Under the pieces are notes generated by a model. It worked only from the letters and a program-made list of their open reading frames with translations. It was not told the DNA's origin and did no database searches. From positions 1 through 47,632 of the forward strand of contig CAJUGT010000012.1 of NCBI GenBank assembly GCA_910586435.1: a stretch of DNA of 47,632 nt, read 5' to 3'. The stretch is from an uncultured Acetatifactor sp. GTDB taxonomy: Bacteria; Bacillota; Clostridia; Lachnospirales; Lachnospiraceae. A program made the position numbers and the translations under genes. Each line of letters begins with the position of its first letter. Within the stretch, counting starts at the first letter, position 1. Shown here piece by piece: positions 24,512-33,823 of this stretch.

Positions 24512-25726
24512 TTATATATAATCTGAAATATATGGCGTTTCATGCAGGAGAGCGTTGTCTAAAAGCCTGATGCTTTCGGCATTTGCGGTGATGCGGCCCA
24601 TTCGGTATAATTTTGTAGAGGTTTTGTAGCCAAGCAAAAGTGTTGTCAATGTGGCGATGGAAAGCTTCAGATGATATGGGGTTTCTTCTTCTATTATCAT
24701 ACTTTTTCCGTGTGAAAACCGCACTGACAATGTAGTATTGTTCCATGGCAGGAAATCATCTGTGATTTCAAATGTGAAGGAGGTGCCTTCTTTATTGGGA
24801 GCACAGTTATATCTCTCCAAAAACTGCCTGATATCGACAATACGTCCCATAATATAAGGGCGGATAACCTCCCGGATATCTCCGTCCTCCAGTTCAAAAG
24901 CAATTGGTTCATTATAATAGGAGTTGCCGCGCGCTTCGTCAATCATGGAATCATGGGCTCTGATGTATTTCCAGAGTCCGTCCTGAGCCTCTTTGTTTAA
25001 ATAAATCATTTCTTTGATATACATGATATCTTCTTTTATGAGATATACCATATACCCCATAGGAACACTTGTTATATCATAATATACGGCGACCATTGTG
25101 TCATCTTCGTCCCAACGCCAGTATTCTTCCCAGGCCAGACTATTACGAAACAGGCAGCCGTGAGTTATCTCCGCGAACCTTGTATGTAAATGTATGAAGT
25201 CTTCGTTGTCCCATTCAACACGACGTACAAAACCGGGCGCATGAGTATTGGAGGGAATTTGCCTGTCCTTTATTGTGTAGGATATCTTGTTGGAGATGAT
25301 TTCCCATCCTAAGTTTCGATATAGTGGAATGGAATACGGAAATAACATGGCCAGAGACTGTTTTTTCTGACGCATATGGGAAAGGCATTGAAACATAATT
25401 TGCTTCATGATTCCCTTTCCTGTATATTCCGGATAAGTACAGACACTGGTCACGAAACCCACAGGATATATCTCGTTATAGATGTTGGCCTCCAGGGGAT
25501 ATACGGCAACCTGTGAAATAAGATTATTTTCGCAAAAACAGCCCATGACGTCGGCACGTTCCAAGACCGGGAATTTGGATTGTTTGATTTCTTCGTCCTG
25601 CCATCCGGTATCAATTAAATCATGTTCCGTCACTTGAAAAGCGTACCGCAGTAGGGCGTTATATTGTTCCAGATCATCTGTGGTCAGATGTCGTAAATTA
25701 TAGTGTATAGAATCTCCGTTGTTCAT
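24512..25726 (-). CDS. Eis-like multidomain GNAT acetyltransferase
   Basis: 404 residues from ATG 25726, which has TAGGAGAG at the right distance; the longer open frame to 25888 is not supported. The first domain has the GNAT acetyl-CoA motif in FVTSVCTYPEYTGKGIMKQIM (about 90-110). The following QSLAMLFPYSIPLYRNLGWE is characteristic of Eis / DUF4111-like proteins, which join two GNAT folds to a C-terminal SCP2-like domain (here about 285-404). Known Eis enzymes acetylate amines of drugs and proteins in the cytosol. Whether this one does is not shown. Transcribed singly, with terminator. Confidence 0.85.
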   Translation of the reverse strand: MNNGDSIHYNLRHLTTDDLEQYNALLRYAFQVTEHDLIDTGWQDEEIKQSKFPVLERADVMGCFCENNLISQVAVYPLEANIYNEIYPVGFVTSVCTYPEYTGKGIMKQIMFQCLSHMRQKKQSLAMLFPYSIPLYRNLGWEIISNKISYTIKDRQIPSNTHAPGFVRRVEWDNEDFIHLHTRFAEITHGCLFRNSLAWEEYWRWDEDDTMVAVYYDITSVPMGYMVYLIKEDIMYIKEMIYLNKEAQDGLWKYIRAHDSMIDEARGNSYYNEPIAFELEDGDIREVIRPYIMGRIVDIRQFLERYNCAPNKEGTSFTFEITDDFLPWNNTTLSVRFSHGKSMIIEEETPYHLKLSIATLTTLLLGYKTSTKLYRMGRITANAESIRLLDNALLHETPYISDYI

Positions 25727-25955
25727 ATTGAACTCTCCTATTCCAGTTCTGTCTCTCCACTTCAGTGCCCCTGCTAATGGAAGAAAATTCCATCTGCAAG
25801 GGCACAGCTGAAATTTTTTAACTGGACTGATTATAGTCTGGATTCGTATTAAAGTCAATGATTTCATATAAAGTATCATTGCAAACAAGGTATTTTTCTG
25901 GTATAATTTTCTTGTTTTTGGGAAAAAATCTGCTATATATTTTCAGGGGGCGTAA

Positions 25956-27074
25956 ATGTGTTTATACCATGTGTTAGTGGATTATCTGTTTCACATCAAT
26001 CCTTCCGGCAGCGTGGGATATGCGGCGGTATTACTTCAGTGGGCCCTGCATGTGCTGACTCCCGGAAAACTTATTATGCAGGCGATACGCCGGGAAAACG
26101 GAAGTGAAAAATTTTTGCTGGCTATTATGCCGCTTACCCCCATCGCCATTTGGGGGCTGCTGGAACCTTTTCTGATGAGCAGTTTTTTGGGATGCGATAT
26201 GCGGGAGACGGAAGCCCTTTTTGCTTATGTGAACCAGCCGGCGGTTTACTGGGAGTTTATGGCAATTGTCATGGGGTATCTGCTCAGTTTTCTGTATTTT
26301 CGTGTTTGGAAGCGCACGGTGGCTACGGCTTTGTCAATAGTGGCGGATGTGTTGGAGCTGGGAATGTATTTTTTCTGCCTGGCGCTTACGGCAGGAGGGC
26401 TGACCAATCAGGGAGCGTTTTTTATGTCTGCCGGAACTTTTGGATTAAAAGGGCATTATCTCCTGTTACTGTACATTTATTTCATGTTTACATTGGCCTT
26501 TAAGCTTTTTGGGCATGTGGTTGCCTTGGTGTGGGGAATTCTGTTCAGTGAGCGAAAAAGGAAGTCTCATCAGGTCAATGCGAAAAAGGAATTCCTGCGG
26601 TTTCTGAGAAAAGGGCATAAAATCGTCGTGATATCGCTTGCCATGTTTATTGCAATGTGGTGTGGACTCTGGTACTGGATTGAGGCCAGTGAAGGAGGAT
26701 TTTCCCTGGGCGGAACATTTATTATGCTTCCTATGTTTTTCTTTCTTCGCTCCCTTATAGTCCTGATAGTTCCCACAAGGACGAAGGCATATCGAAATCT
26801 TGTGAATTCTGGAAACAGGGAATTGCTGCTGGAGCTTTTTTACAAAGAATACCTCTCGGAAGAAGGGAAAACAAAAATCAAAAATTTTATCAACGTGGAT
26901 GTGACAGAACATTTTGTGGTCAGTAAGACGCCTTTCCTCCAATTGGGATATCGCCCTCTTTATAAAGGATATCAAAAGGAAAATACGGGGTATTCGCTCC
27001 TGTTTGCCGGGGGCGGCAAAGTATTGATACGTGATTTTGATAAAGGGGTGATTCCTGTGCTTGAACATTCGTAA
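25956..27074 (+). CDS. Polytopic membrane protein of unknown function
   Basis: 372 residues, not recognised. About eight hydrophobic segments are visible (roughly 20-38, 54-72, 93-112, 120-145, 165-195, 225-247, 255-275). The C-terminal about 90 residues are soluble, with YRNLVNSGNRELLLELFYKEY and YSLLFAGGGKVLIRDFDKGV. RBS AGGGGGCG lies just before the ATG; the start reads MCLYHVLVDYLFH. The gene stands alone and is followed by repeat-type sequence. The position of the basic ERKRKSHQ loop suggests the soluble end is cytosolic. Confidence 0.72.
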   Translation: MCLYHVLVDYLFHINPSGSVGYAAVLLQWALHVLTPGKLIMQAIRRENGSEKFLLAIMPLTPIAIWGLLEPFLMSSFLGCDMRETEALFAYVNQPAVYWEFMAIVMGYLLSFLYFRVWKRTVATALSIVADVLELGMYFFCLALTAGGLTNQGAFFMSAGTFGLKGHYLLLLYIYFMFTLAFKLFGHVVALVWGILFSERKRKSHQVNAKKEFLRFLRKGHKIVVISLAMFIAMWCGLWYWIEASEGGFSLGGTFIMLPMFFFLRSLIVLIVPTRTKAYRNLVNSGNRELLLELFYKEYLSEEGKTKIKNFINVDVTEHFVVSKTPFLQLGYRPLYKGYQKENTGYSLLFAGGGKVLIRDFDKGVIPVLEHS

Positions 27075-27180
27075 CAGCCCAGTCAGCGCGCCGAACTGTT
27101 ACCGAACATTCCAACTATAGGAAATAGATGCCCAAAAGAGCGTTTACATACATCGATTCATGTGGGCGCAAAGCGCAGGC

Positions 27181-27370
27181 AGTGTCATATGATTTATGAA
27201 AAGTCGCAGGTAAAAACGGCATCGGAACGGAGGCGCAATGTACCTAATGGCGCCTGAAAGGGGGTTCAGACGCGTCAGCGGCTGAATAAACCTTCCGTGA
27301 TAAGGGGAAGGAAAAAGGCGGAACAAGTTCCCACAAATGGGAAAGTTTCCATGAATGGGAACCGGAATCT
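27181..27370 (+). repeat. Structured intergenic repeat, copy B, in the leader of a small gene
   Basis: Relative of copies A, C and D. AGTGTCATATGATTTATGAA at 27181 matches 47301 on with two differences. ATCGGAACGGAGGCGCAATG (27221 on) matches the core of C. GGCGCCTGAAAGGGGGTTCAGACGC resembles copy D. CGGAACAAGTTCCCACAAATGGG (27319 on) matches A. As in A, an extra small stem (TTTCCCATG..ATGGGAA type, about 27345-27360) separates the repeat from the RBS of the next gene at 27387. Sequence 27075-27180 before it has only an imperfect GTAACAG/CTGTTAC stem (27071-27102). Confidence 0.7.
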
Positions 27371-27386
27371 GAAGGGAGGTATGAAT

Positions 27387-27650
27387 ATGGAAAGAGGCCG
27401 TCCCATGGAAGAAGTAAAAATGCTGGTATCTGGTTATGTGGTAAAGGATCAGAGGCGTATTGTAAGAGTTTCTTTTATACGGGGGACAGACTACGCGGAG
27501 GGGACACTTCCCGATGGCGTGATTGATAAATCAAAAGGATTTTCCGAGGAGGAAATACGGAAGTTGGCAAACTTTCTCAGAGTTAATAAAAATGAGATTC
27601 TCGGGGAAGCGAAAAAAGTCAATCCTATCAGAAGCTGGCTGCGGGAGTAA
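27387..27650 (+). CDS. Small conserved-looking protein of unknown function
   Basis: 87 residues. ATG 27387 has GAAGGGAGGT ending six bases upstream; an in-frame ATG at 27381 touches that RBS and is less likely. The body reads MLVSGYVVKDQRRIVRVSFIRG and then FSEEEIRKLANFLRVNKNEIL: a strand-rich first half with a helix near the end, basic overall. No signal peptide, membrane helix or metal site. Its leader is repeat copy B, like the GNAT gene at 6184. It heads the co-directional run with the aldolase gene 58 bases on. Confidence 0.65.
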   Translation: MERGRPMEEVKMLVSGYVVKDQRRIVRVSFIRGTDYAEGTLPDGVIDKSKGFSEEEIRKLANFLRVNKNEILGEAKKVNPIRSWLRE

Positions 27651-27708
27651 CTGATTTGCCGTAACGGTTCAGACAGGCCGCGGAACTAAATTAAAAGGAG
27701 AACAAGGG

Positions 27709-28680
27709 ATGAAAGAAATATCTAATTTAATTGCATATCGGCCGGATGTGAAGGTAGTGGACGCTACCCTGCGGGACGGGGGGCTGGTAAATGACTTTTA
27801 TTTTACGGATGAATTTGTGAAGGCTTTGTATCTGGCAAACCTCCGGGCGGGCGTGGACTATATGGAGTTTGGCTATAAAGCGTCCAAAGAGATGTTTGAT
27901 GAGGATAAGTTTGGAAAATGGAAATTTTGTAAGGATGAGCATATTCGGCAAATTGTGGGGGAGAATGCCACGGACTTAAAGATTGCCGTCATGGCGGATG
28001 TGGGCAGGTGCGACAAAACGGATGTGATAAACCGGGCAGACAGTCCAATTGACTTAATCAGGGTGGCTACTTATGTGAATACCATTCCTGGAGCGGTGGA
28101 TATGATTGAAGACGCCGCAAAAAAGGGCTATGAGGTAAGCTGTAATATTATGGCAATTTCCCATACACAGGAGGGAGAATTAAAGGCGGCTCTTGACATG
28201 CTGGGGAAGACGCCTGTGGACGTGCTTTATATTGTGGACAGCTATGGTTCCATGTATCCTGAACAGATTGCCCGTCTGGCGGATACGTATCTGGAATTCG
28301 CCGCAAAATATAATAAAAAAGTGGGAATTCACGCACATAACAATCAACAGCTTGCCTTTGCCAATACCATTGAAGCCGTGGGAGACGGGGTGGACTGGCT
28401 GGACGCCACATACGCTTCCATGGGAAGAGGCGCAGGAAACTGTGCTATGGAACTTCTGTTGGGATTTCTGCGCAATCCGAAATACAATGTATATCCCGCC
28501 ATCCAGTTTGTGGACAAATACATGAACAAATTGAAAGCGGAAGGCGTGGTGTGGGGGTATGACCTGCAATATCTCATGACAGGGTTGCTGAACCAGCATC
28601 CCAGGGCGGCAATCCAGTTTACAAAAGAAGAGAGAACAGATTATACGGAGTTTTATAAAGAAATTGTGGCTATGGATTAG
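27709..28680 (+). CDS. HMGL-like (DRE-TIM) aldolase
   Basis: 323 residues, a divalent-metal dependent TIM-barrel lyase/aldolase of the HMG-CoA-lyase-like superfamily (homocitrate synthase, 4-hydroxy-2-oxovalerate aldolase). The signature is VVDATLRDGG at about 11-20 (Arg and metal Asp). The metal His pair is in GIHAHNNQQLAF (about 205-216), followed by the SMGRGAGN loop (about 239-246). It resembles the 4-hydroxy-2-oxovalerate aldolase group most, but it has no acylating dehydrogenase partner here and lacks the LeuA dimer C-terminus. So the substrate is open. RBS AAAAGGAG is good. The next gene is a PLP sulfhydrylase. Confidence 0.82.
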   Translation: MKEISNLIAYRPDVKVVDATLRDGGLVNDFYFTDEFVKALYLANLRAGVDYMEFGYKASKEMFDEDKFGKWKFCKDEHIRQIVGENATDLKIAVMADVGRCDKTDVINRADSPIDLIRVATYVNTIPGAVDMIEDAAKKGYEVSCNIMAISHTQEGELKAALDMLGKTPVDVLYIVDSYGSMYPEQIARLADTYLEFAAKYNKKVGIHAHNNQQLAFANTIEAVGDGVDWLDATYASMGRGAGNCAMELLLGFLRNPKYNVYPAIQFVDKYMNKLKAEGVVWGYDLQYLMTGLLNQHPRAAIQFTKEERTDYTEFYKEIVAMD

Positions 28681-28755
28681 ACGAAACAGTTGAATTTTTC
28701 TTATGACGTGTGTATACTGAAAGATAAGTTTATGAACAATCAGGAGGAAATCACG

Positions 28756-30030
28756 ATGAAGATTAACAGTGTATGCGTACAAGGAGGCTATACGCCGGGA
28801 AACGGGGAGGCACGTCAGATTCCCATCGTCCAGAGTACTACTTTTAAATATGACACCAGTGAGGACATGGGGAAGCTTTTTGATCTGGAGGAAAACGGTT
28901 ATTTCTATACCAGGCTTCAAAATCCCACCAATGATTACGTGGCGGCCAAAATTACGCAGCTGGAAGGAGGCACGGCAGGTATGCTGACCAGCAGCGGCCA
29001 GGCGGCTAATTTCTACGCACTGTTTAATATTTGCAGCTGTGGTGATCATATTGTGGCATCCAGTTCCATATATGGAGGTACTTTTAATCTGATTTCCGTA
29101 ACCATGAAGAAGATGGGCATCTCAGTTACGTTCGTCAATCCGGACGCATCGGACGAAGAGCTGGATAATGCGTTTCAGGAGAATACAAAAGTGGTCTTTG
29201 GGGAAACCATTTCAAATCCTGCGCTGACGGTTCTTGATATTGAGAAATATGCCAGATGCGCTCATGCTCATGGTGTTCCTCTGATTATTGACAACACTTT
29301 CGCAACCCCTGTGAATTGTCGTCCTTTTGAGTGGGGAGCGGATATAGTGACCCATTCAACCACCAAGTATATGGACGGACATGGGGCGGCTGTCGGCGGA
29401 GCCATTGTAGACAGCGGAAGGTTTGACTGGATGGCGTATGGGGACAAATATCCCGGTCTGTGTACACCGGATGAAAGCTATCACGGTATTATATATGCTG
29501 AAAAGTTTGGGAAGGAAGGTGCCTTTATTACCAAATGCACGGCACAGCTGATGCGTGATCTTGGTTCCATACAGAGTCCCCAGAATGCGTTTATTTTAAA
29601 CCTCGGCCTGGAAAGCCTGCATGTTCGTATGAAACGGCATTGTGAGAATGGCCAGGCGGTGGCGGAATTCCTTTCTGCGCATCCCAAAGTGGCGTATGTA
29701 AATTATTGTGGACTTACCGGGGATAAATATTATTCCCTGGCACAAAAATATCTGCCCAACGGAAGCTGCGGTGTGGTGTCCTTTGGTTTAAAAGGCGGAA
29801 GGGAGGCCGCAGGTATTTTTATGAAAAATCTGAAGCTTGCGGCTATCGAGACACATGTTGCGGATGCCCGTACCTGCTGTCTGAATCCTGCTTCTTCCAC
29901 ACATCGTCAGATGACGGATGAGCAGTTGAAAGAGGCCGGAGTGCCTGCGGAACTCATACGAATCAGCTGTGGTATTGAGGACAAAGAGGATTTGATTGAG
30001 GATCTTGCGCAGGCATTGGAACAATGTTGA
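28756..30030 (+). CDS. O-acetylhomoserine sulfhydrylase (MetY-type)
   Basis: 424 residues, PLP enzyme of the Cys/Met metabolism family. It would make homocysteine from O-acetylhomoserine and sulfide (or handle methanethiol). The PLP lysine lies in THSTTKYMDGHGAAVGG. The active-site parts QIPIVQSTTFKYD, YTRLQNPT, SSGQAA and IDNTFATP are present. The C-terminal CLNPASSTHRQM and LIRISCGIED close the family pattern. ATG 28756 is chosen because CAGGAGG stands 9 bases ahead; the frame is open further upstream to 28690. No S-box leader or T-box was seen in the 75 bases before it. MetY versus MetB/MGL cannot be fully separated by eye. Confidence 0.9.
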   Translation: MKINSVCVQGGYTPGNGEARQIPIVQSTTFKYDTSEDMGKLFDLEENGYFYTRLQNPTNDYVAAKITQLEGGTAGMLTSSGQAANFYALFNICSCGDHIVASSSIYGGTFNLISVTMKKMGISVTFVNPDASDEELDNAFQENTKVVFGETISNPALTVLDIEKYARCAHAHGVPLIIDNTFATPVNCRPFEWGADIVTHSTTKYMDGHGAAVGGAIVDSGRFDWMAYGDKYPGLCTPDESYHGIIYAEKFGKEGAFITKCTAQLMRDLGSIQSPQNAFILNLGLESLHVRMKRHCENGQAVAEFLSAHPKVAYVNYCGLTGDKYYSLAQKYLPNGSCGVVSFGLKGGREAAGIFMKNLKLAAIETHVADARTCCLNPASSTHRQMTDEQLKEAGVPAELIRISCGIEDKEDLIEDLAQALEQC

Positions 30031-30044
30031 CCCGTAAGGAAAGT

Positions 30045-30365
30045 ATGGACTGCAAAGAATTTGAAAAACGAATTCCGGATTTTATCGCACGGAAAATGGA
30101 TTATCCCACATTAAAAAACTTTAATGCTCATATTGGAAAGTGCGTGGACTGTAAAGAAGAGCTGGAGATCCAATTTCTTGTGACGGAAGGGATTCAGCGT
30201 CTGGAAGACGGTAGCGCGTTTGATTTACAGTCCGAATTAGATGAAAGAATGGCGGAAACAGAACACAAAATCAGATTTCACAACGGATTCCTCTATTTTG
30301 GATTTGCGTTGGAAGTGATTGCCGTATGCCTTTTATTGGGAATCGTTATATGGATTTTGCTATAA
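30045..30365 (+). CDS. Zinc-finger membrane protein, anti-sigma-like
   Basis: 106 residues. The N-terminal zf-HC2 type pattern (CKEFEKRIPDFI then FNAHIGKCVDCKEELE, with H-x3-C-x2-C) is followed by a helical linker and a single membrane helix at the C-terminus (LYFGFALEVIAVCLLLGIVIW). This is the shape of membrane anti-sigma factors, but no sigma factor gene adjoins. It sits between metY and polA. ATG 30045 is chosen because TAAGGAAAG lies just ahead; an ATG at 30024 inside the metY end is the alternative. Confidence 0.78.
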   Translation: MDCKEFEKRIPDFIARKMDYPTLKNFNAHIGKCVDCKEELEIQFLVTEGIQRLEDGSAFDLQSELDERMAETEHKIRFHNGFLYFGFALEVIAVCLLLGIVIWILL

Positions 30366-30401
30366 TTTATCAAAATTGAAATGTTGAAGGTGGTAGAATC
30401 T

Positions 30402-33143
30402 ATGCTTGAGAACAAAAAGCTTGTACTGATAGACGGACACAGTATTTTGAACAGGGCCTTTTATGGTGTCCCCAATTTAAGCAATGCCCAGGGGCTGCAT
30501 ACCAATGCGGTTTATGGTTTCTTAAACATCCTGTTTAAAATTCTGGAAGAGGAAAAGCCCGATTACCTTGCCGTGGCTTTTGACGTTCATGCTCCGACCT
30601 TTCGGCATCTGATGTATGAAGACTATAAGGGAACCAGAAAACCCATGCCGGAGGAATTGAGAGAACAGGTTCCGGTGATGAAGGATGTACTGAAGGCCAT
30701 GCATGTGGTAATTGTGGAACAGGAAGGGCTTGAGGCGGATGATATTCTCGGAACCCTTGCCAAGAAGGCTGCGGCAGAGGGGATTGAGGTGTCTCTGGTG
30801 TCCGGCGACAGGGATTTACTTCAAATATCCGATAAAAATATTAAGATACGAATTCCCAAAACGAAAATGGGCCGGACGGAGATAGAAGATTACTATCCGG
30901 AGGATGTGGTCAGGACATATCAGGTGACACCATTGCAGTTCATTGATCTCAAGGCGTTGATGGGAGATTCGTCGGATAATATTCCTGGTGTGCCGAAAGT
31001 GGGGGAGAAGACGGCAACGGAGCTGATGGTCCGGTATGGTTCCCTTGAAAATATTTACAACCATGTGGAAGAAATATCCAAAAAGAGCATCAGGGAATCT
31101 TTGAAGGAAAATCGTGAACTTGCGGATCTGAGCAAGGCTCTTGCCACCATAAAAATCGACAGTGATGTGACATTGGAGTATGAAGAGGCGAAAGCAGAAG
31201 GCTATTTTACGCCGGAGGCATATGAGCTGTTCAAGCAATTGGAGTTCCGCAATATGTTGCATCGCTTTGAAAAAGAATCCATGGAAAGCGGGCAGGGGCT
31301 TACACAAACGTTCCAAAAAGTACAAAGCAGAAAAGAGTTCCTGGGGAAATTGAAGAAAATCAAAGCGGGACAGCACATCGGCCTGTTTCTTCCCATGGAA
31401 GGAGATAGACTTCTGGGCGTTGCGGTGTCGGAACAAAATGCCTCAAAGCGTATGGAGACATATGTGTACGTGCTTCCGGCGCAGGAAAACGCGCAGCTTT
31501 CTTTTCTGGGGATGCTTTCCGAAAACGGCGGGACGGAAGGCGACTCCGCAGAGAGTTTTCAGGGGACGGATGAATTGTATGAGCTGGGGGCAGCATTGCG
31601 TGAACTTTCGGTGACAGCATATATTTCTGCTTTTGATATCAAGAAGTATTATCGTTATCTGGAACAGGAATCTACGGAACGATATTTCGATATCCTTATC
31701 GGGGCGTATTTGCTGAATCCTCTGAAGAGTGATTATGACATGGAAGCAATTGCGGCGGAGCATCTGGACCTGACCATTCCGGGCAGAGCCGAGACTTTCG
31801 GGAAGACGAAACTTGGAGAAGCCGCCGTGTCAATGACGGATAAATTTGTGGAATATTGTTGTTACTGCGCTTATGTATGTGCCAATGCGGAAGGAGTTTT
31901 GACTAAGAAGCTGAGAGATACAGGGATGGAACGATTGATGCGGGAGATGGAAATGCCTCTGTCTCTGGTATTGTATGATATGGAACGGGAAGGTGTGGAA
32001 GTTCGCAGAGAGGAGCTGAAGGCCTACGGGGACGCTCTGGTGGAGAGAATTGAGGAGTTGGAATCTTCCATTCATCGATTGGCGGGAACGAAATTTAACA
32101 TCAATTCTCCAAAACAGCTTGGGGAAGTATTGTTTGAGAAACTGAATCTTCCAGGGGGCAAGAAAACGAAAACGGGGTATTCTACAGCGGCGGATGTGCT
32201 GGAAAAGCTGGCGGAAGATCACCCCATTGTGAATGAAATACTGGAATACAGGCAGTTGACCAAGTTAAAATCCACCTATGCGGATGGACTGGCAGTTTAT
32301 ATTGGAGAAGACAATCGGATTCATACCAATTTTAATCAGACAATTACTGCTACAGGCCGTATCAGTTCCACAGAACCTAATTTGCAGAATATTCCCATGC
32401 GGATGGAACTGGGACGGCGTATCCGAAAAGTATTCGTGCCCCGGGAAGGGTATGAATTTATGGATGCGGACTATTCGCAGATTGAGCTTCGTGTACTTGC
32501 CCACATGTCCCAGGATGAACAATTGATAGACGCCTATCGAATGGAGCAGGATATTCACAGGATTACTGCGGCAAAGGTCTTCCATACGCCGTTTGAAGAG
32601 GTGACGGATTTACAGCGCAGAAACGCCAAGGCAGTGAATTTTGGCATTGTCTATGGCATCAGTTCCTTTGGCTTGAGCCAGGACTTGAGTATCAGCCGCA
32701 AAGAGGCTACAGAGTATATTGAACAGTATTTTGAAACCTATCCGGGGGTCAAGGCTTTTCTGGACAGATTGGTAAGCGACGCAAAGGAAAAGGGATATAT
32801 CACCACCATGTTCGGCCGGAGACGGCCGGTGCCGGAACTGTCTTCTTCAAATTTCATGCAGCGTTCTTTTGGGGAACGTGTGGCCATGAATTCCCCCATA
32901 CAGGGGACGGCTGCGGATATTATCAAGATTGCCATGATACGGGTATGGAAGGCTCTGCGGGAACAGGGACTGAAATCCAGGCTGATTTTACAGGTGCATG
33001 ATGAACTTGTCATTGAGACATTGTGTGGGGAAGAAGAACAGGTACGTAAGCTTTTGGAAGACAATATGAAAGCGGCGGCAGAATTGGCGGTAACTCTTGA
33101 GGTGGATTTGCATACGGGAAAGAATTGGTATGAAGCAAAATAA
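30402..33143 (+). CDS. polA: DNA polymerase I
   Basis: 913 residues. Repair and Okazaki-fragment processing polymerase. The 5'-3' exonuclease/flap domain occupies about 1-290 (LIDGHSILNRAFYG, EADDILGTLA, SGDRDLLQ, LMGDSSDNIPGVP). The middle 3'-5' exonuclease region (about 300-480) lacks the catalytic DxE motif (GLFLPMEGD stands there), so proofreading is predicted absent, as in many Firmicutes. The polymerase domain has motif A DADYSQIELR, motif B RRNAKAVNFGIVYG and motif C QVHDELV. Start ATG 30402 follows GAAGGTGGT; a longer start at 30381 is less likely. coaE follows, an order common in Firmicutes. Confidence 0.97.
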   Translation: MLENKKLVLIDGHSILNRAFYGVPNLSNAQGLHTNAVYGFLNILFKILEEEKPDYLAVAFDVHAPTFRHLMYEDYKGTRKPMPEELREQVPVMKDVLKAMHVVIVEQEGLEADDILGTLAKKAAAEGIEVSLVSGDRDLLQISDKNIKIRIPKTKMGRTEIEDYYPEDVVRTYQVTPLQFIDLKALMGDSSDNIPGVPKVGEKTATELMVRYGSLENIYNHVEEISKKSIRESLKENRELADLSKALATIKIDSDVTLEYEEAKAEGYFTPEAYELFKQLEFRNMLHRFEKESMESGQGLTQTFQKVQSRKEFLGKLKKIKAGQHIGLFLPMEGDRLLGVAVSEQNASKRMETYVYVLPAQENAQLSFLGMLSENGGTEGDSAESFQGTDELYELGAALRELSVTAYISAFDIKKYYRYLEQESTERYFDILIGAYLLNPLKSDYDMEAIAAEHLDLTIPGRAETFGKTKLGEAAVSMTDKFVEYCCYCAYVCANAEGVLTKKLRDTGMERLMREMEMPLSLVLYDMEREGVEVRREELKAYGDALVERIEELESSIHRLAGTKFNINSPKQLGEVLFEKLNLPGGKKTKTGYSTAADVLEKLAEDHPIVNEILEYRQLTKLKSTYADGLAVYIGEDNRIHTNFNQTITATGRISSTEPNLQNIPMRMELGRRIRKVFVPREGYEFMDADYSQIELRVLAHMSQDEQLIDAYRMEQDIHRITAAKVFHTPFEEVTDLQRRNAKAVNFGIVYGISSFGLSQDLSISRKEATEYIEQYFETYPGVKAFLDRLVSDAKEKGYITTMFGRRRPVPELSSSNFMQRSFGERVAMNSPIQGTAADIIKIAMIRVWKALREQGLKSRLILQVHDELVIETLCGEEEQVRKLLEDNMKAAAELAVTLEVDLHTGKNWYEAK

Positions 33144-33217
33144 GATTGTCCTGTTTGCGGAGAAGAGGTGCTTTGCGAGATGTTCACATCATTCTATGGG
33201 GGCAGAGGGAAATCAGC

Positions 33218-33823
33218 ATGAAGTTTATCGGTATCACAGGCGGTGTCGGGGCAGGAAAGTCCAAGATACTGGGCTACATTAAGCAGCATTATCTCTGTGA
33301 AATCTATCTGGCGGACGAAGTGGCGCATCTGGTCAAACAGCCGGGTACCGAGTGTTACAAAGCGCTTTTGGCGCTACTGGGGCCGGATGTGGCGGCGGAG
33401 GACGGACAGATAGACAGACAGGTGATGGCGGACAGAATTTTTGCCGATCCGGCATTGCTGGATAAGGTCAATGAAATCATACATCCCGCCGTCAGGCTGT
33501 TCTTGCTGGAAAAGCTTGAATATGCCAAAAAAGCGGGAAATGTGGAATTATTCTTTGTAGAGGCGGCATTGTTGATTGAAACGGGATACCGGTCAATGGT
33601 GGATGAAATGTGGTATGTATATGCCGAGGAAAAGATTCGCAGGAAGAGATTAAGCATGTTCAGAGGATATAGCGAGGAGAAAATATCCCGAATTATGTCA
33701 CATCAGCTCTCAGAGGAACGGTTCAGGGAGAACTGTGATTTTGTGATTGACAACAGCGGTTCCTTTCAGGAAAGCCGCAGGCAAATTGACAGGAAACTGG
33801 AGGCTTTTACATGGCAGGAGTAA
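33218..33823 (+). CDS. coaE: Dephospho-CoA kinase
   Basis: 201 residues, last step of coenzyme A synthesis (phosphorylates the 3'-OH of dephospho-CoA). P-loop GGVGAGKS at about 8-15, the LADEVAH segment (D of the CoA site), HPAVRLF, and FFVEAALLIETG (Walker-B like) are all present. ATG 33218 is supported by CAGAGGGAAA upstream; an in-frame start at 33146 would add a non-homologous head. It overlaps the next gene by 13 bases, so they are translated together. Confidence 0.93.
   Translation: MKFIGITGGVGAGKSKILGYIKQHYLCEIYLADEVAHLVKQPGTECYKALLALLGPDVAAEDGQIDRQVMADRIFADPALLDKVNEIIHPAVRLFLLEKLEYAKKAGNVELFFVEAALLIETGYRSMVDEMWYVYAEEKIRRKRLSMFRGYSEEKISRIMSHQLSEERFRENCDFVIDNSGSFQESRRQIDRKLEAFTWQE

Noticed and set aside
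28681..28755. SAM (S-box) or T-box leader for the metY-like gene
   Set aside because: Only 75 bases are available and no conserved motif is present.
28180..29049. 289-residue minus-strand ORF
   Set aside because: Shadow of the aldolase and metY genes; spans two well-supported plus-strand genes.
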